From: Nymphalis io
Lineage: Eukaryota > Arthropoda > Insecta > Lepidoptera > Nymphalidae
Direction of reading: 5' to 3'
Length of the DNA stretch: 64,000 nucleotides
Assembly (NCBI RefSeq): GCF_905147045.1
Contig: NC_065910.1
Coordinates: forward strand, 6,758,001-6,822,000
Shown here: positions 43,726 through 55,231 of the stretch, piece by piece
How the letters are laid out: every line of letters begins with the position of its first letter
Position numbering within the stretch: position 1 is the stretch's first letter
Program-made: the position numbers and the translations under genes
The notes under the pieces: generated by a model
Database searches by the model: none
What the model was told of the DNA's origin: nothing
Seen by the model: the letters and a program-made list of their open reading frames with translations, nothing else

Positions 43726-45877
43726 ATAACTAACAGTTTTTCTCTGCAATATCCATGTCCATGGGTGAAAGTGATTGGTAGTGGCTTATTTGCCGGATTA
43801 TTCACTCAAAAATATTTGAAATTGCCTTCTTAAATTAAAAGAAAGTTCTACAATAAAAAAAAACAGTGTAAGGACCGATACAGTTAAATGAACTCGGTTT
43901 GTATATTTTTTTATCAAACATTGTCAATTTTATGTTCAATTAATTTATTTGACATTGTTAAAGTGATGTCAATTATCGACCCTTGCCCTGTCATATTTAC
44001 ACAGCTGTTGTATTCTGTAAATTGAATAATATAATTTCGTGTTGAATATATAATATAATCCTGTTAAATTGTATTGACTTAATTCATTAATTATGACAAA
44101 GAATCACTCTTGAATGTAGCCGAATATCTGACAGCTTGGACTTGTGTCGATATTTTTAAACGTTTTTTTTTTCTTCTCGGAATTCTTTACTGTTCCAGAC
44201 ATTAGCTATTTCCGGAGCTACACTCGATAATGTTTATACATACATATATAATCGTTGGTCATATTCACACAACATATTTGTATTATTAAAATAATGGTTT
44301 AATTTACTATTTACTAATCCTTTATTTATAGATACAAAATTTTATATTATAGAATATTTATAGAAGAAAATCTGGCGAACCGGATCGTTTTCGAATCATT
44401 TCCACTAAAACCCCTGTAATGGCGGTTCTTGACCACAAACCATGGGATCTTAAATATGACCCTCGAAAACGGAACCTTGTCGATTGGTGGTAGATAATGG
44501 GATGATTGGATACCCACCGAAATTTTCAAGGTCACCTTTGCATATATCAGTTAAAAATATATATTCACAATAAAAAAATGTATCACATTCATGTTTGATA
44601 AATAATCTGAGCATAGAATATGTAATAGTTACTAGGTTAGTTAGGGATACACGTCACGCAATCATTCCCCTTATATTGAAACGAATACTAGTTTTCTATG
44701 TATACAGTATTTTGTTAAGGAAAATCTCATAGAAACGATGTCAGTAAACATAATTAGATTTACAAGTTATTATTATTTAGCAAAGAACTCCTTTATTTAT
44801 TATTTGATTAGTATTTTTTGTAACATTATTATTTTTGTCTTAAATAACGTCGCAAATATTTATGGATGTCAAACAATTCATCATAATGAACTATGCTTTT
44901 ATTATTTTTACGAACAGTACCTCGGCGATAAAGCTTCACTCTGCTCTAATAATTAGCTATAATTAAATTGTGTATTTTCAGTACTGACTTATACATATTT
45001 ATAATGCAAAACCTTATCTAAGAAACAAATTTTCCAATATATTACACAGAATTATATAAATTTGTGTGTTCATTATACGTTTGTGACTGTATGACAACTA
45101 CCCTTCTTGTATAGGCTGCGGTGACGCATAATTTGTTAGCCAATTTTGAGTGTACATAACACTCAAATATAAATTTTATTCGTATATCTAGCTACATTTC
45201 TTCCTCTGTCCCAGGAATACAATCATCAAACAAGATTTTCAAGTTTGTGAAGACCAAGAGAAAGCACTTACGAAAAATAATCTTCATGAGCTCGGAACTC
45301 GAGGTAGTTTCTGAGGCATGAAAATATTATTATGATATGTGTAACTAAAAAAATGTATTCGGGTGAAGCTATATGACCTTTAACCAAATCTGAAGATAGG
45401 ACTTGGGACTGAACACATGACACATTTTAGAACAAATTCAGTGACGTGAGTGACAAGATTTCTTATCTCCATTTTCAGCTTCAAAATTAGCTACAATGCG
45501 TTAAAAATATTCATAATAAAAAATAACCTTAACATGACATTTACTTTAATCTCCACCGCCTAGCGACGTAAAAGGTTCCATCTTGATCTCTTGGGCAATT
45601 GTAGTCCCCACTACTAACGCCAGATTTACTCTTAATGGAAATATTATTAATTCCTTATATAGGGACATTACTATAATTATAAAAGTACCTGTAATTGTCA
45701 TATCGTAATAAAATTAAACACTAAAAGTGTTCGAAACATTAGAACTTAAAACATTATAAACTTCATTTGGTTATTTTGTTTGAAACAGGAAAGTACCATC
45801 TCTAACATATATGAGATTATAAAACGGTGTGATTTTAAGTATAATATTATATTATAAATATTTTTTTAAATATATAT
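43726..45877. other. AT-rich stretch with one GC-richer patch
   Basis: 44365-44545 is less AT-rich (GGCGAACCGGATCGTTTTCG, CATGGGATCTTAAATATGAC, CGAAAACGGAACCTTGTCGA) and open in several frames for about 45-60 codons, without a recognised domain. The remainder shows nothing. Confidence 0.4.
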
Positions 45878-46079
45878 AAAATAAATTTGGTCATGTTGAA
45901 CTTTCCAAGTAATGAAATACTACTTTTAAGGTGAATTTATACAAATATAATAAAGATATAAGATTTGATTATTTGTATGTCTGTTTGTGACGGATAAACT
46001 CAAAAACTACTAAACCGATTTTAAAAATTCTTTCACTTACAGAAAGTTTTATTATCAGCCAGTAACATATGCTACATTT
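45878..46079 (+). repeat. Left arm of inverted repeat
   Basis: Pairs with 46877-47079. Contains CTGTTTGTGACGGATAAACT, a phrase I remember from many lepidopteran repeats. Confidence 0.85.
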
Positions 46080-46217
46080 TACCCAAGGTATCAAAAATTT
46101 TCCTATAGAATCTACATAATATTTACTAAGATACATGATTTAATTGTTCCAAGGCTGCTAGTAAAGTAATAATATTACATTATACGAAAACATTCACATC
46201 AAATAAGATGCTGTTAG

Positions 46218-46388
46218 TTTAACCTTGGGGACGAAGATGTTATGACCCTTGTGCCTGTTGCTACACTGGCTCATTAACTGTTTCAAAAGGAACACAATAA
46301 TACCGAGTATTGTTGTTTGTTGTTAGAATATGTAGTGAGTGAGTAGTTTGTACCCAAATTGGCCTGCAGAGATCTACAACCAAGTAAA
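46218..46388 (-). repeat. SINE family A fragment inside the inverted-repeat segment
   Basis: AACCTTGGGGACGAAGATGTT, CCCTTGTGCCTGTTGCTACA and ACACAATAATACCGAGTATTG in minus sense, diverged. The A-tail third is missing. Confidence 0.7.
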
Positions 46389-46741
46389 TTATCACTCGTT
46401 TATAAAAATATCTCGTAATATTTCTTCGATTTCGAATTAACCTTATTCCATATAGTATTTTTGAAACACAATAGTATATCTAAAATCAAGTTCACACGAG
46501 TTAATGTTACCTAATCGACGCCTAAACCTAAAATGATTTGAATCGTCTGATTTAAACAGCGATTTTTTAATCAAATTTGAGCAACGAAAATCTATTGGAT
46601 AAAAGTTTTCAATCATTAATTTCGAGTTATTGTGAAATAATATCAATATTTTTATCAAAATTATAACTTAGCTTATTCCTAATACATACAAAATATAAGA
46701 TTCCTGGTTATAAGATTAAGGGTATAATGATACAATGCAGT

Positions 46742-46779
46742 AAAAATGTAACTAAGATAATTAACTTAGTTACGTTTTT
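46742..46779. repeat. 15 bp hairpin
   Basis: AAAAATGTAACTAAG (46742-46756) and CTTAGTTACGTTTTT (46765-46779), one T/G difference, loop of 8. Confidence 0.85.
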
Positions 46780-46826
46780 ACAATTGTAATATGTAATATG
46801 TTTAGGTGAATTGTATGACGGTAGAA

Positions 46827-46828
<2 letters not shown>

Positions 46829-46877
<49 letters not shown>
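46829..46877. repeat. (AT)n microsatellite
   Basis: About 24 uninterrupted AT units, ending at the inner edge of the right arm of the inverted repeat. Confidence 0.97.
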
Positions 46878-46880
<3 letters not shown>

Positions 46881-47079
46881 GTAGCATATGTTACTCGCTG
46901 ATAATAAAACTTTCTGTAAGTGAAAGAATTTTTAAAATCGATTTAGTAGTTGTTGAGTTTATCCGTTACAAACAGACATATAAATAATCAAACCATATCT
47001 CTTTATAATGTTAGTATAAATTCACCTTAAATTTAGCTATTTCATTACTTGAAAAGTTCAACATGACCAAATTTATTTT
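46877..47079 (-). repeat. Right arm of inverted repeat
   Basis: Reverse complement of 45878-46079. Ends ATTTATTTT at 47079. Confidence 0.85.
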
Positions 47080-47533
47080 CGACGCTAAACATATCACGAA
47101 ATATCTTAAGCTGTTTAGAATGCATGTGACGTATACAACGCCCTACGTTTCGCTGCTGCTAAAATAAATACTCAGATGGATTAAGCAAACCATTGTCACT
47201 ATTATACGGATTACTTTGAGTTAACTCTGATATAAATCAATGTAGGTGTTTTGAATTTAACAGCTAATTTTAGAAAAAAACAGGGTGTGATTTAGTCTGC
47301 TAACATTGTCAATATCTTCTAACATCCTTGGCGATAATATTCTATTTTTTTTCATGAAGATTTTTACTTATACAAAGTGGATATATATCATTTGTCTTTA
47401 AGAAAAATTTTACTGGTGGGTAGGGCTTTGTGCAAGCTCGTCTGGGTAGGTACCACCCACTCATCAGATATTCTACCGCAAAACAACAATACTTGATATT
47501 GTTGTGTTCCGGTTTGAAGGGTGAGTGAGCGAG

Positions 47534-47550
47534 TGTAATTACAGGCACAA
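47534..47550 (+). repeat. Target site duplication, left copy
   Basis: TGTAATTACAGGCACAA, identical to 50244-50260. A 17 bp perfect duplication marks target-primed insertion of the RTE element. Confidence 0.95.
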
Positions 47551-50243
47551 TCAATCAATCAATCAATCAACAGCCAATCGTTGTCCACTGCTGAACATAG
47601 GCCTCTCCCAAGGTGCGCCAAAGCTCCCTGTCCTCCGCCTTCCGCATCCAGTTGGTGCCCGCCACCTTCTTAAGGTCGTCGGTCCACCTGGCTGGAGGGC
47701 GCCCTACGCTGCGCTTGCCGATTCGCGGTCTCCACTCTAGGACTCGTCTGCTCCAACGGCCATCGGTCCTACGACATACGTGACCAGCCCACTGCCACTT
47801 CAGCCTGCTAATTTTGCAAGCTATGTCGGTGACTCCGGTTCTTTTCCGGATAATCTCATTTCTGATCTTATCCTTCAAAGATACTCCGAGCATAGCTCGC
47901 TCCATAGCACGCTGAGCGACTTTGAATTTGTGGACTAGTCCCGCAGTTAGTGTCCACGTTTCGGCACCGTATGTCATGGCAGGTAAGACGCATTGGTTGA
48001 AGACTTTCGTCTTCAAACATTGCGGTATAGACGACTTGAGGACTTGACGAAGGTTGCCAAATGCTGCCCATCCCAAGCGAATTCTTCGATCGGCTTCCTT
48101 CTCGAAGTTGTTCCTACCGACTTGTATTATCTGTCCTAGGTAGGTATATTCACTAACAACTTCGAGAGGTTTCCCCTCGACGTATATCGGTCCCGGCACG
48201 ACATGCCTATTGAACATGACCTTGGTCTTGTCCAAGTTCATACCGAGACCGACACACCGGGAAGACTCGCCTAGGCTACGCAGCATTTCGGTGAGTTGTT
48301 CCAGCGATTCTGCTATGATGACGATATCGTCGGCAAATCGAAGGTGTGAGATGTACTCGCCGTTTACATTGACTCCATACCTAGTCCAATCCAGCGTTTT
48401 GAAAACGTCTTCCAACGCGTTGGTGAACAGTTTCGGGGATATTACATCCCCCTGTCTCACCCCTTTCCGCAGTTGGATCGCCTTCGTCTTACAGTCCTGG
48501 ATGTGGACAGTCATTGTAGCGGCGTTGTACAGACATCTCAGTACCTCGATATATCTCCAATCGATATGACATCTCTGCAATGAGTCGAGCACTGCCCAGG
48601 TTTCGATGGAGTCGAAGGCTTTCTCGTAGTCCACAAATGCCATACACAGCGGCTGATTGTACTCTTCGGTCTTCTGCACAATCTGCCGAACAGTATGGAT
48701 GTGGTCCACGGTGCTGTAGCCTGATCGAAAGCCGGCTTGCTCTGGGGGCTGGAACTCGTCAAGTCGTCTGGCGAGACGGTTCGTGACGACTCTTGAGAAC
48801 AGCTTATACACGTGACTCAGGAGGGAGATTGGTCTGTAGTTTTTCAAGAGGGTTTTATCACCTTTCTTGAAAAACAGTACCACCTCACTCCCGCTCCACG
48901 TTTCCGGGGTCTTGCCATGTTGGATGACGGAATTAAAGAGGCTTGCTAGCTCTTTCAGGACCGGGGTCCCGCCTGCCTTAAGCAACTCTGTTGTGGCACG
49001 GGTATTGGAGCGTCGGAGATCGCGTCGCGTCAGCGTTTTTATTGTTCGGTTTAAGGCCTTATCTGACAAAAACGATGGTAGTTCTCGTCGTTTTCTCATG
49101 AGCTCGAGTGTCTCAGCAGAGAGTTTTGGTGCGTTGTCTCTTCTCTGTGGCGGAAAACACTTGCGGGATGTGTTTTGCAGTATTTTGACCAGCGTGTCGG
49201 TTCTCTCATCAATGCTGCTTATGGTTTCCAACGCTGTGAATTGATTTTGAAGTTCCATTTGGAACTTTTTGGAGCCTTGAGCAGCTTGGAGCATGGTAGG
49301 TCGGAGAGTAGACCTCATCATTCTCGATCTTTCGGCTTTTAAGTTGATATTTAGAGTGCCTCGAACCAAGCGGTGATCACTTCCGGTATTAAACCTGTTG
49401 ATCACTGAAACATCTCTAAATATGTGCCTTTTATTCGAAATGATAAAGTCTATCTCGTTCCTTGTCACGTTATCGGGGCTTCGCCAGGTCCACCTCCTCT
49501 GAGGCTTCTTTTGAAAGAAAGAATTCATCAAAAAAAGCCCCTGCGCTTCGAGAAAGTTTACCAGCATTTGCCCCCTGTGATTTCTGCAGCCCAAGCCGTA
49601 AGGTCCGACTTTCGATTCACCGCTATCTTGTACTCCCACTTTAGCATTAAAGTCTCCCATAACAACATTGTAGTGGGCCCTCGAGGTGTCGTTGAGGGCC
49701 TTTGCGATGTCCTCGTACATCGCTTCGACCACATCATCAGAGTATGTCGAAGTTGGCGCATATACCTGTACAACCTTCAGGGAGTACCTGTCGGAAAGTT
49801 TTAGGACAAGGTACGCTACCCGGTTCGACACACTACTGATTTCCACAATGCTGCTAATGAGATCCTTTTTGACTAGAAAACCGACACCACCCTGGGAGAG
49901 GTTATCACCTTCGCGGAAGTAGAGTAAGTTACCGGACTCTAGAGTTATCGTGTCCTCCCCCTGTCTTCGGACTTCAGATAACCTCAGTATATGCCAGTTT
50001 ATATGACTTAACTCTACTTCTAATTCGGCGAGGTGATGGTCCAGCCTCATCGAGCGTCCATTATACGTTGCCATTTTCAGTCGCTTTATACGGTAGCCTG
50101 CCGTGAACCGGTGATTCTTAGCACCCCCTGCCCTGCCGATACCGCGACCGCTACCTTGGTCGGGCCTAGCGGGCTTGCCGGTAACTGGGGGCCTTTTTTT
50201 GGGCGCATCTGCCATTTAGGGAGGGGTTTGCCCATACTCTGCA
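47551..50243 (-). mobile_element. RTE-clade LINE, near full length, recent
   Basis: 2693 bp, minus strand. The 5' end is TGCAGAGTATGGGCAAACCC (50243) with only 28 bases before the ATG. The 3' end is the stop codon merging directly into a (TTGA)n tail (47551-47569), with no poly-A. Minimal UTRs, a single ORF and a short tandem-repeat tail are RTE traits. Perfect target duplication and an undamaged frame indicate a young insertion. The ORF appears to have an in-frame internal deletion (see the CDS). Confidence 0.92.
47567..50215 (-). CDS. RTE endonuclease-reverse transcriptase (882 codons)
   Basis: Single protein that would nick DNA and copy the element RNA there. Residues 47-285 form an APE-type endonuclease: YNGRS (Asn 52), LSEVRRQG (Glu 81), VYAPT (Tyr 152), MGDFNAKVG (Asp 188, Asn 190), GSDHRLV (Asp 280, His 281). 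RT spans about 408-690: VVLFFKKGDKTLLKNYRPIS, AFVDYEKAFDSIETW (motif A, Asp 529), GVRQGDVISPKLF (motif B), LRFADDIVI (FADD 627-630), GMNLDKTKV. The C-terminus has RLKWQWAGHVCRR, VGRPPARWTDDL and LGEAYVQQW. At residues 405-408 (about 48985-49000) the linker RRSNTRA abuts TELLKAGG. Relatives, as I remember them, have about 80-100 residues between these, including the start of the RT fingers, so an in-frame deletion is likely. Start chosen as the first ATG. Catalytic residues are intact but activity is doubtful. Confidence 0.9.
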   Translation of the reverse strand: MADAPKKRPPVTGKPARPDQGSGRGIGRAGGAKNHRFTAGYRIKRLKMATYNGRSMRLDHHLAELEVELSHINWHILRLSEVRRQGEDTITLESGNLLYFREGDNLSQGGVGFLVKKDLISSIVEISSVSNRVAYLVLKLSDRYSLKVVQVYAPTSTYSDDVVEAMYEDIAKALNDTSRAHYNVVMGDFNAKVGVQDSGESKVGPYGLGCRNHRGQMLVNFLEAQGLFLMNSFFQKKPQRRWTWRSPDNVTRNEIDFIISNKRHIFRDVSVINRFNTGSDHRLVRGTLNINLKAERSRMMRSTLRPTMLQAAQGSKKFQMELQNQFTALETISSIDERTDTLVKILQNTSRKCFPPQRRDNAPKLSAETLELMRKRRELPSFLSDKALNRTIKTLTRRDLRRSNTRATTELLKAGGTPVLKELASLFNSVIQHGKTPETWSGSEVVLFFKKGDKTLLKNYRPISLLSHVYKLFSRVVTNRLARRLDEFQPPEQAGFRSGYSTVDHIHTVRQIVQKTEEYNQPLCMAFVDYEKAFDSIETWAVLDSLQRCHIDWRYIEVLRCLYNAATMTVHIQDCKTKAIQLRKGVRQGDVISPKLFTNALEDVFKTLDWTRYGVNVNGEYISHLRFADDIVIIAESLEQLTEMLRSLGESSRCVGLGMNLDKTKVMFNRHVVPGPIYVEGKPLEVVSEYTYLGQIIQVGRNNFEKEADRRIRLGWAAFGNLRQVLKSSIPQCLKTKVFNQCVLPAMTYGAETWTLTAGLVHKFKVAQRAMERAMLGVSLKDKIRNEIIRKRTGVTDIACKISRLKWQWAGHVCRRTDGRWSRRVLEWRPRIGKRSVGRPPARWTDDLKKVAGTNWMRKAEDRELWRTLGEAYVQQWTTIGC

Positions 50244-50260
50244 TGTAATTACAGGCACAA
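50244..50260 (+). repeat. Target site duplication, right copy
   Basis: Identical to 47534-47550. Confidence 0.95.
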
Positions 50261-50430
50261 GGGACATAAAATCTTAGTTTCCAAGGTTGGTGGCGCATTG
50301 GCTATGTAAGCGATGGTTGACATTTCTTACAATGCCAATGTCTAAGGGCGTTTGGTGACCACTTACTATCAGGTAGCCCATATGCTCATCCGCCTTCCTA
50401 TTCTATAAAAAATAAAAAATAAAATAAAAA

Positions 50431-52115
50431 TGGAATGCGTAAACATTTACGAACACATCACACAAATTTCACACACACTTACATTTATATACGCGCTGAT
50501 TCGTGATACCTAAAACATAGACTTGTCAACATTCGATTTTCCTATATCATGAATCATCTCTATTTAAAAAAAAAAACATATCATTCAAATGCCATTCGTT
50601 TGTGTGTTTTTTTATAAACCACATACTAATAAATTTTGAATTAGTATTTGGCGTTTAATGAAATGAAAATAAAATTTGCAATGTTAAAAATTAAAAATGT
50701 AATGTTTTCAGATTAAAGATGTCTGGAGATTTCCTAATATCTTCATTGAATGATTAGGATAAAATGATAAAACATTTTATTTTATTTTCATATATGTTTC
50801 AGTGCAAGGCTAGTGACAGCTTATCAGAGTCATATTATAAGGCAATTTATTAATAACGTCAGTCTTTTGTCATTCGAGCTTCATCATAATATGTTCTAAT
50901 TGATTGTACCTGCTCCCAATATTTCCTCCTAATTTTCCTCTGGAACAACTCGTTAATCCCTCGGGCAGGGCGACACGCCGAATAGAAATGCCTTGTTTAC
51001 ATCAGTACTGTATTTGTTAAATTCGTCCTTGTTCTAAAAAGACGTTTCACATCAACTGGTAGATGGAAAACTTTATTTTATAAATGACCTTGATCGTACG
51101 GAACGTAAAAAATTGTTGGAATATATGCTTTAACTTGTAACAAACTGAAATGGCTGAATCAGAATCATAGCGGAAATGATAGAAGAATATTTTCTATTCC
51201 AAAAGCAAACTCACACAATATTATTTTACAAATAAAGTTTTTTATAAAATTCGTAATGCCTAAAACTTTATTCTTATTTTGAAAATATCCAATAGAACAG
51301 ATCTATCCAAATTTTAATGTACATATTTTATTATTAACAACTATTTCAAAATTACCATTATATGCTTAAAATTAAATATCTCAATTATAATAATAAAAGC
51401 AAGTAAAATTAAAAAAAAGCATGTAATGATAATTTTTCGTCCAGTCGATAGGAAAATTCCACGAAAAACAGGACAGAACTTTGCGAGAATTCCAGCAGCA
51501 ATTGACAGTGGACCTTTTGTCAAATGCAAAGTGAAACTGTTAAACTGACTTTGTGTTTGCTGACCGACTAGTCCAATTAGAACTACGAGAAATTTTTAAA
51601 CTCAATATATTACCAGCTACAGATACACATAACTCAACAAAAACCCCCATTTTTTTCAGCGGATCATTTATATGTAACTTTGTATTGCTAACGTTACTGA
51701 TCAAGTTTATTTTTATATGATAAGCTATTATGATGGACAATTTATATGATAAGCTATAATGATTGTATCGTTGAATCACAATGTAGTTTTTTGTTTGTAC
51801 TGTGTCATCATAATCATTACGATAAATTAGATCTTAAAGGCTACCTAAAGCGATAATTGGAATAAAAAATATAAGCTATTGACTTAGAAATATATACATA
51901 CATATACATACGTACATATAGTCAAATACTCACAACTTTGTTTTTTGTATTAATACCTATATTGACAAAACCTTAAACGTTACAGCTCTGACCCGTTAGT
52001 CCCAGTGTGATGTGTTATAGTCTATATAATCTTTCTCAATAATTGAGCTATCGAACGCAAATGTACATTATGACAATTTAAATTTTAAAATTTCGTGGCA
52101 AAAGATGTATATATA
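50431..52115. other. AT-rich stretch, nothing recognised
   Basis: No gene. 51895-51920 has a CATACATACGTACATA-type simple repeat. Short frames lack domains. Confidence 0.5.
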
Positions 52116-52426
52116 TGTCGGAGGGACATCTGATCTTTGATCACTATCGTCGAACATCATGTGGGCGTACAGTAAGTCATCGTGAGATGATCAACACTAA
52201 GTTAATATAATCACACTTTATTACACTACACAATTAATATAACACAAAAATCTTTATGGAACGGTAAGACAGTTCCGTGACCTCACTTGACCGATGCCTC
52301 GCAGAGAGTGTTCTGCCCGGACCCGAGCGATACAATCACGACTCTGACGTGACCGTTGGTGCGCCTTTCGTTCCATTGAGTGTCCGTACGATTGACCGGA
52401 TGCGATAAATGTGTTATTTTATGTCA
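52116..52426 (-). repeat. Possible solo LTR
   Basis: GC-richer block. In minus sense it starts TGACATAAAATAACACATTT and ends ATCAGATGTCCCTCCGACA, giving TG..CA ends. It contains AATAAAGTGTGATTATATTA about 120 bp from the end, a plausible poly-A signal and R region, as in Bel/Pao-type LTRs that end in CCGACA (recollection). No target duplication is visible (ATATA against AGGAG), so the boundaries or the identity may be wrong. Confidence 0.35.
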
Positions 52427-54963
52427 AGGAGATTTAATTTTATTTAATAGTCAAAGGCTTTTATTTATCAAGAAACGGACCAGAGTAACCGGATCTATAG
52501 CCAAATAAATTACAAACTAACACGAGACAGTCGCACGTGATAATATAGCTATTTTTAAAGCAATGAAAAATAGATTATTTATTCTTTGGAGAAAAATTCT
52601 GTAAAACTCAAAACCTCCCGTAGAACACGATTGTGAAATGTCAGAAATTTATACGTGACGGTGCGTATAGTAAGTATAATATTTAAAAGATATACGTTTT
52701 TACCTATTAACAAGTCAGTTACAATGTGACTTTTAGAATAGCACTGCTGTGTTTAATTATTATAAATATTTGTTTTGCTCTTGTTTACTATTCTTATATT
52801 CCTTGAAAACAATAACACGCGCACACTTAATAAAAATTGAACCTCCCGAGTTTGTGTACACAGAATGTTTGCCGAAAAATTACTTTAAAAAGTTTCGAAT
52901 TTCTCAGAAGAGTTTTGTTATTAGAAAAGTGATAAGGCTGAATATAAAATAAATTGAAGGTAAATTGATCCTCTCATATTAAACAATAGCGATTGAGGAT
53001 CCGAAGGCTTAAGAGTTCAGATTGCCTTGATTTGTTAAGACTTAAGTGTCTACATTACTACATTTTAGCATCGGTTACGGATGAACTCGTGAATTTGAAT
53101 AAAGTGAAGTAAATGTTTGGTTATAATCACATTAATCTACTGCTGAGTTTAGGACAATAAGTGATACTTTGCTTAAGTTTGTTTGATTTTACTTAAATCT
53201 CTCGACATTAAATGGTAAAACGACTACATACGGTTTAAAACATTTATTTCTCATAAATTAATATGAAAAAAAACACTTAAATCATAAAAGTAACTATGAG
53301 AATAATGGAACGGGTGGGTATTCGTAATTTCTTAAACTAATTTGTTATACATATAGCTATTTAAAAACCAAGTCATGGAGTGATTCATGAGGAAGGAAGG
53401 AAGGAAGAAGCGACGTGGGATTTTGTTTTATACAGTGATTTTGTACTAACATCAATTAAGGCAAAAGGCTCTTATAAGCGCTTTCGTCATTTAACAGGAT
53501 TATATACTACTACTCGTAACTCTGCGCTTTTATGGCGCTTTAAATATCAATATCGTTTTAACATGAGATCTCAATTTACTAACGGGGAAAATTTATATAG
53601 AAACGAATACTATGCCCCACGAAAGAAGTATTGACCTCGCGGAACCTGAAACTTTGTGTTATAATATTATCAATCAGGGTCGCCATCAGGCAGTTGGCCA
53701 TTCGTTAGTTTTCCAAATTTTTCATATTATAAAAAATTGCGCTTTTTCACAAATAAATAGAATAAAAGTAAGCGAACGTTGATGATGGAAAATTACTTGC
53801 TTCGCAAAGAGACACAAACTGCTTGAGACAAATTTCGTTCAAGACAAATATTTGTAAGGGATATAAGCTTATGTGACGTGTATTTCTCGATAAGGATCTT
53901 AGTGGGGCCTGTTAAGTGTATGGCGTTTATTTATTTAACACCCGCAAACAAATTATCGAACACATTTGCAATAACAGTCACGTTCTAATTGATAACGACC
54001 CTTTGGATTGCGTTTGTACTAAAGCAATCGAAACGCCTACGATTTGGTTCGTGTCTAGAAGCTTCAAATGTAACGAATTAGATTACAGTGTTCCACCAGC
54101 TCAATTTATTCTCCAGCAATTGAGTTCAATAATTACATAATATCATAATTGATATTCTATTATGCGAAAATGAGTTTGATTGTTTTTACGCTTTTTCATT
54201 TAAACTACTCAATTGATCATCATAATCAACAGATAAATTTTGCATACATGTTGTGAAAGGAAAAATATATAATACATAACATCTACCAACTCCTCCCCCC
54301 AAAACGCAGGTGACACCAACAGTGGAAACTAATATTTTATTTATTTATTTATTTATTTTGGCAAATATACAGCATTATGTAATATATAAACATTTGATAG
54401 CAAAATAAGTTTCACATAATAACAAAGTTTCCACTTTTACATTGATACCTGGAGTGAACCTAACAAGAACAAGTTATTTAACAAGTAAATAAGTATATAA
54501 AGTAAAGTATTAACAAGTAATTTAAAAGGCATAACAAAAAAGGCCGAACAAAAAATAATAATTTTATAACGGTTCTAGTAATATTAAAAATTGCCTATTG
54601 ATATTTTTACTAGGCCAACTTAACTTATATATATAATGCTACTTTAATTCAGAATTTAAATTACATCAAAATTTTACGGATGAACTTGGATTTGTATCCT
54701 TTGGGCATTCGACTTAATTAAGTTTTTAAAGTTGAATTCGGAAGTTGTTTCCCTATTTAGAATTAACATTCAACTAGATAAACGGATAATACTAATTTCA
54801 CTATGTGGTAAGTTTTATGATGGAAACATATTATACAGAATGTTAATTTTATTTTATGTTATATTACTAATTATGTAAAGTAGTTGAAGAGACTTGGTTA
54901 AAGTGAAATCATCTCATGTCGTATTTACGTTTTGACCGTATTACCGTCCGTTGACCGCGTTAC
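52427..54963. other. AT-rich stretch with simple repeats
   Basis: (GGAA)n at 53391-53408, (TTTA)n at 54335-54359. Frames at 53380-53634 and 53916-54140 (84 and 74 codons) show no domain or bias. 53085-53110 carries a TTTGAATAAAGTGAAGT tail motif. Nothing else recognised. Confidence 0.45.
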
Positions 54964-55076
54964 CAACCCGCATTGGAGCAGCGTGGTGGAATAAGCTCCA
55001 AACCTTCTCCGCAAAATGAGGAGAGGAGGCCTTTAGCCCAGCAGTAGGACATTCACAGGCTGTTACGGTTACGGTT
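54964..55076 (+). repeat. SINE family B, 5'-truncated copy
   Basis: Begins AACCCGCATTGGAGCAGCGT, ends CACAGGCTGTTACGGTTACGG. Lacks the tRNA head and central region. Starts at the same internal point as the next copy. Confidence 0.85.
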
Positions 55077-55231
55077 AAAGAGAAGCTTATTGCTTTCGAC
55101 GGTTATTTGCGAATGCTTGTGAACGTATATTTGATATTTTTTATTTATTTATAACAACAAAATATGAATATTTATTTTTATTCTTGACACCCATTATCGA
55201 TTAATATTATATAAATTATTAGATTAGATTA

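Larger units (their letters stand above)
45878..47079. mobile_element. 1.2 kb segment bounded by about 200 bp inverted repeats
   Basis: Arms 45878-46079 and 46877-47079 are reverse complements over about 200 bp with scattered differences. Each runs outward-in as AAAATAAATTTGGTCATGTT, GAATTTATAC, GTATGTCTGTTTGTGACGG, ATAAACTC, ACCGATTTTAAAAATTCTTT, CTTACAGAAAGTTTTATTAT, ACATATGCTACATTT. The inner 800 bp holds a SINE family A fragment, a small hairpin and an (AT)n run that touches the right arm. No transposase. Either a foldback or MITE-like DNA element, or two opposed copies of one repeat. No clear target duplication. Confidence 0.6.
47408..50430 (+). repeat. SINE family A, split by an RTE insertion
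   Basis: Left half 47408-47550 (TTTACTGGTGGGTAGGGCTT to TGTAATTACAGGCACAA), right half 50261-50430 (GGGACATAAAATCTTAGTTT to CTATTCTATAAAAAATAAAA). Joined across the insert they give a complete, well conserved SINE, which dates the SINE before the LINE. Confidence 0.92.

Noticed and set aside
46829..46877. Replication origin or regulatory AT tract
   Set aside because: A plain microsatellite with no associated motif.
53380..54140. Two 74-84 codon plus frames as host exons
   Set aside because: No domain, no good splice sites at their borders, composition like the surroundings.
54335..54359. Telomere-like repeat; also the GTTACG tails of SINE family B
   Set aside because: (TTTA)n and (GTTACG)n are simple tails or microsatellites. 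The insect telomere unit TTAGG does not occur in tandem here.
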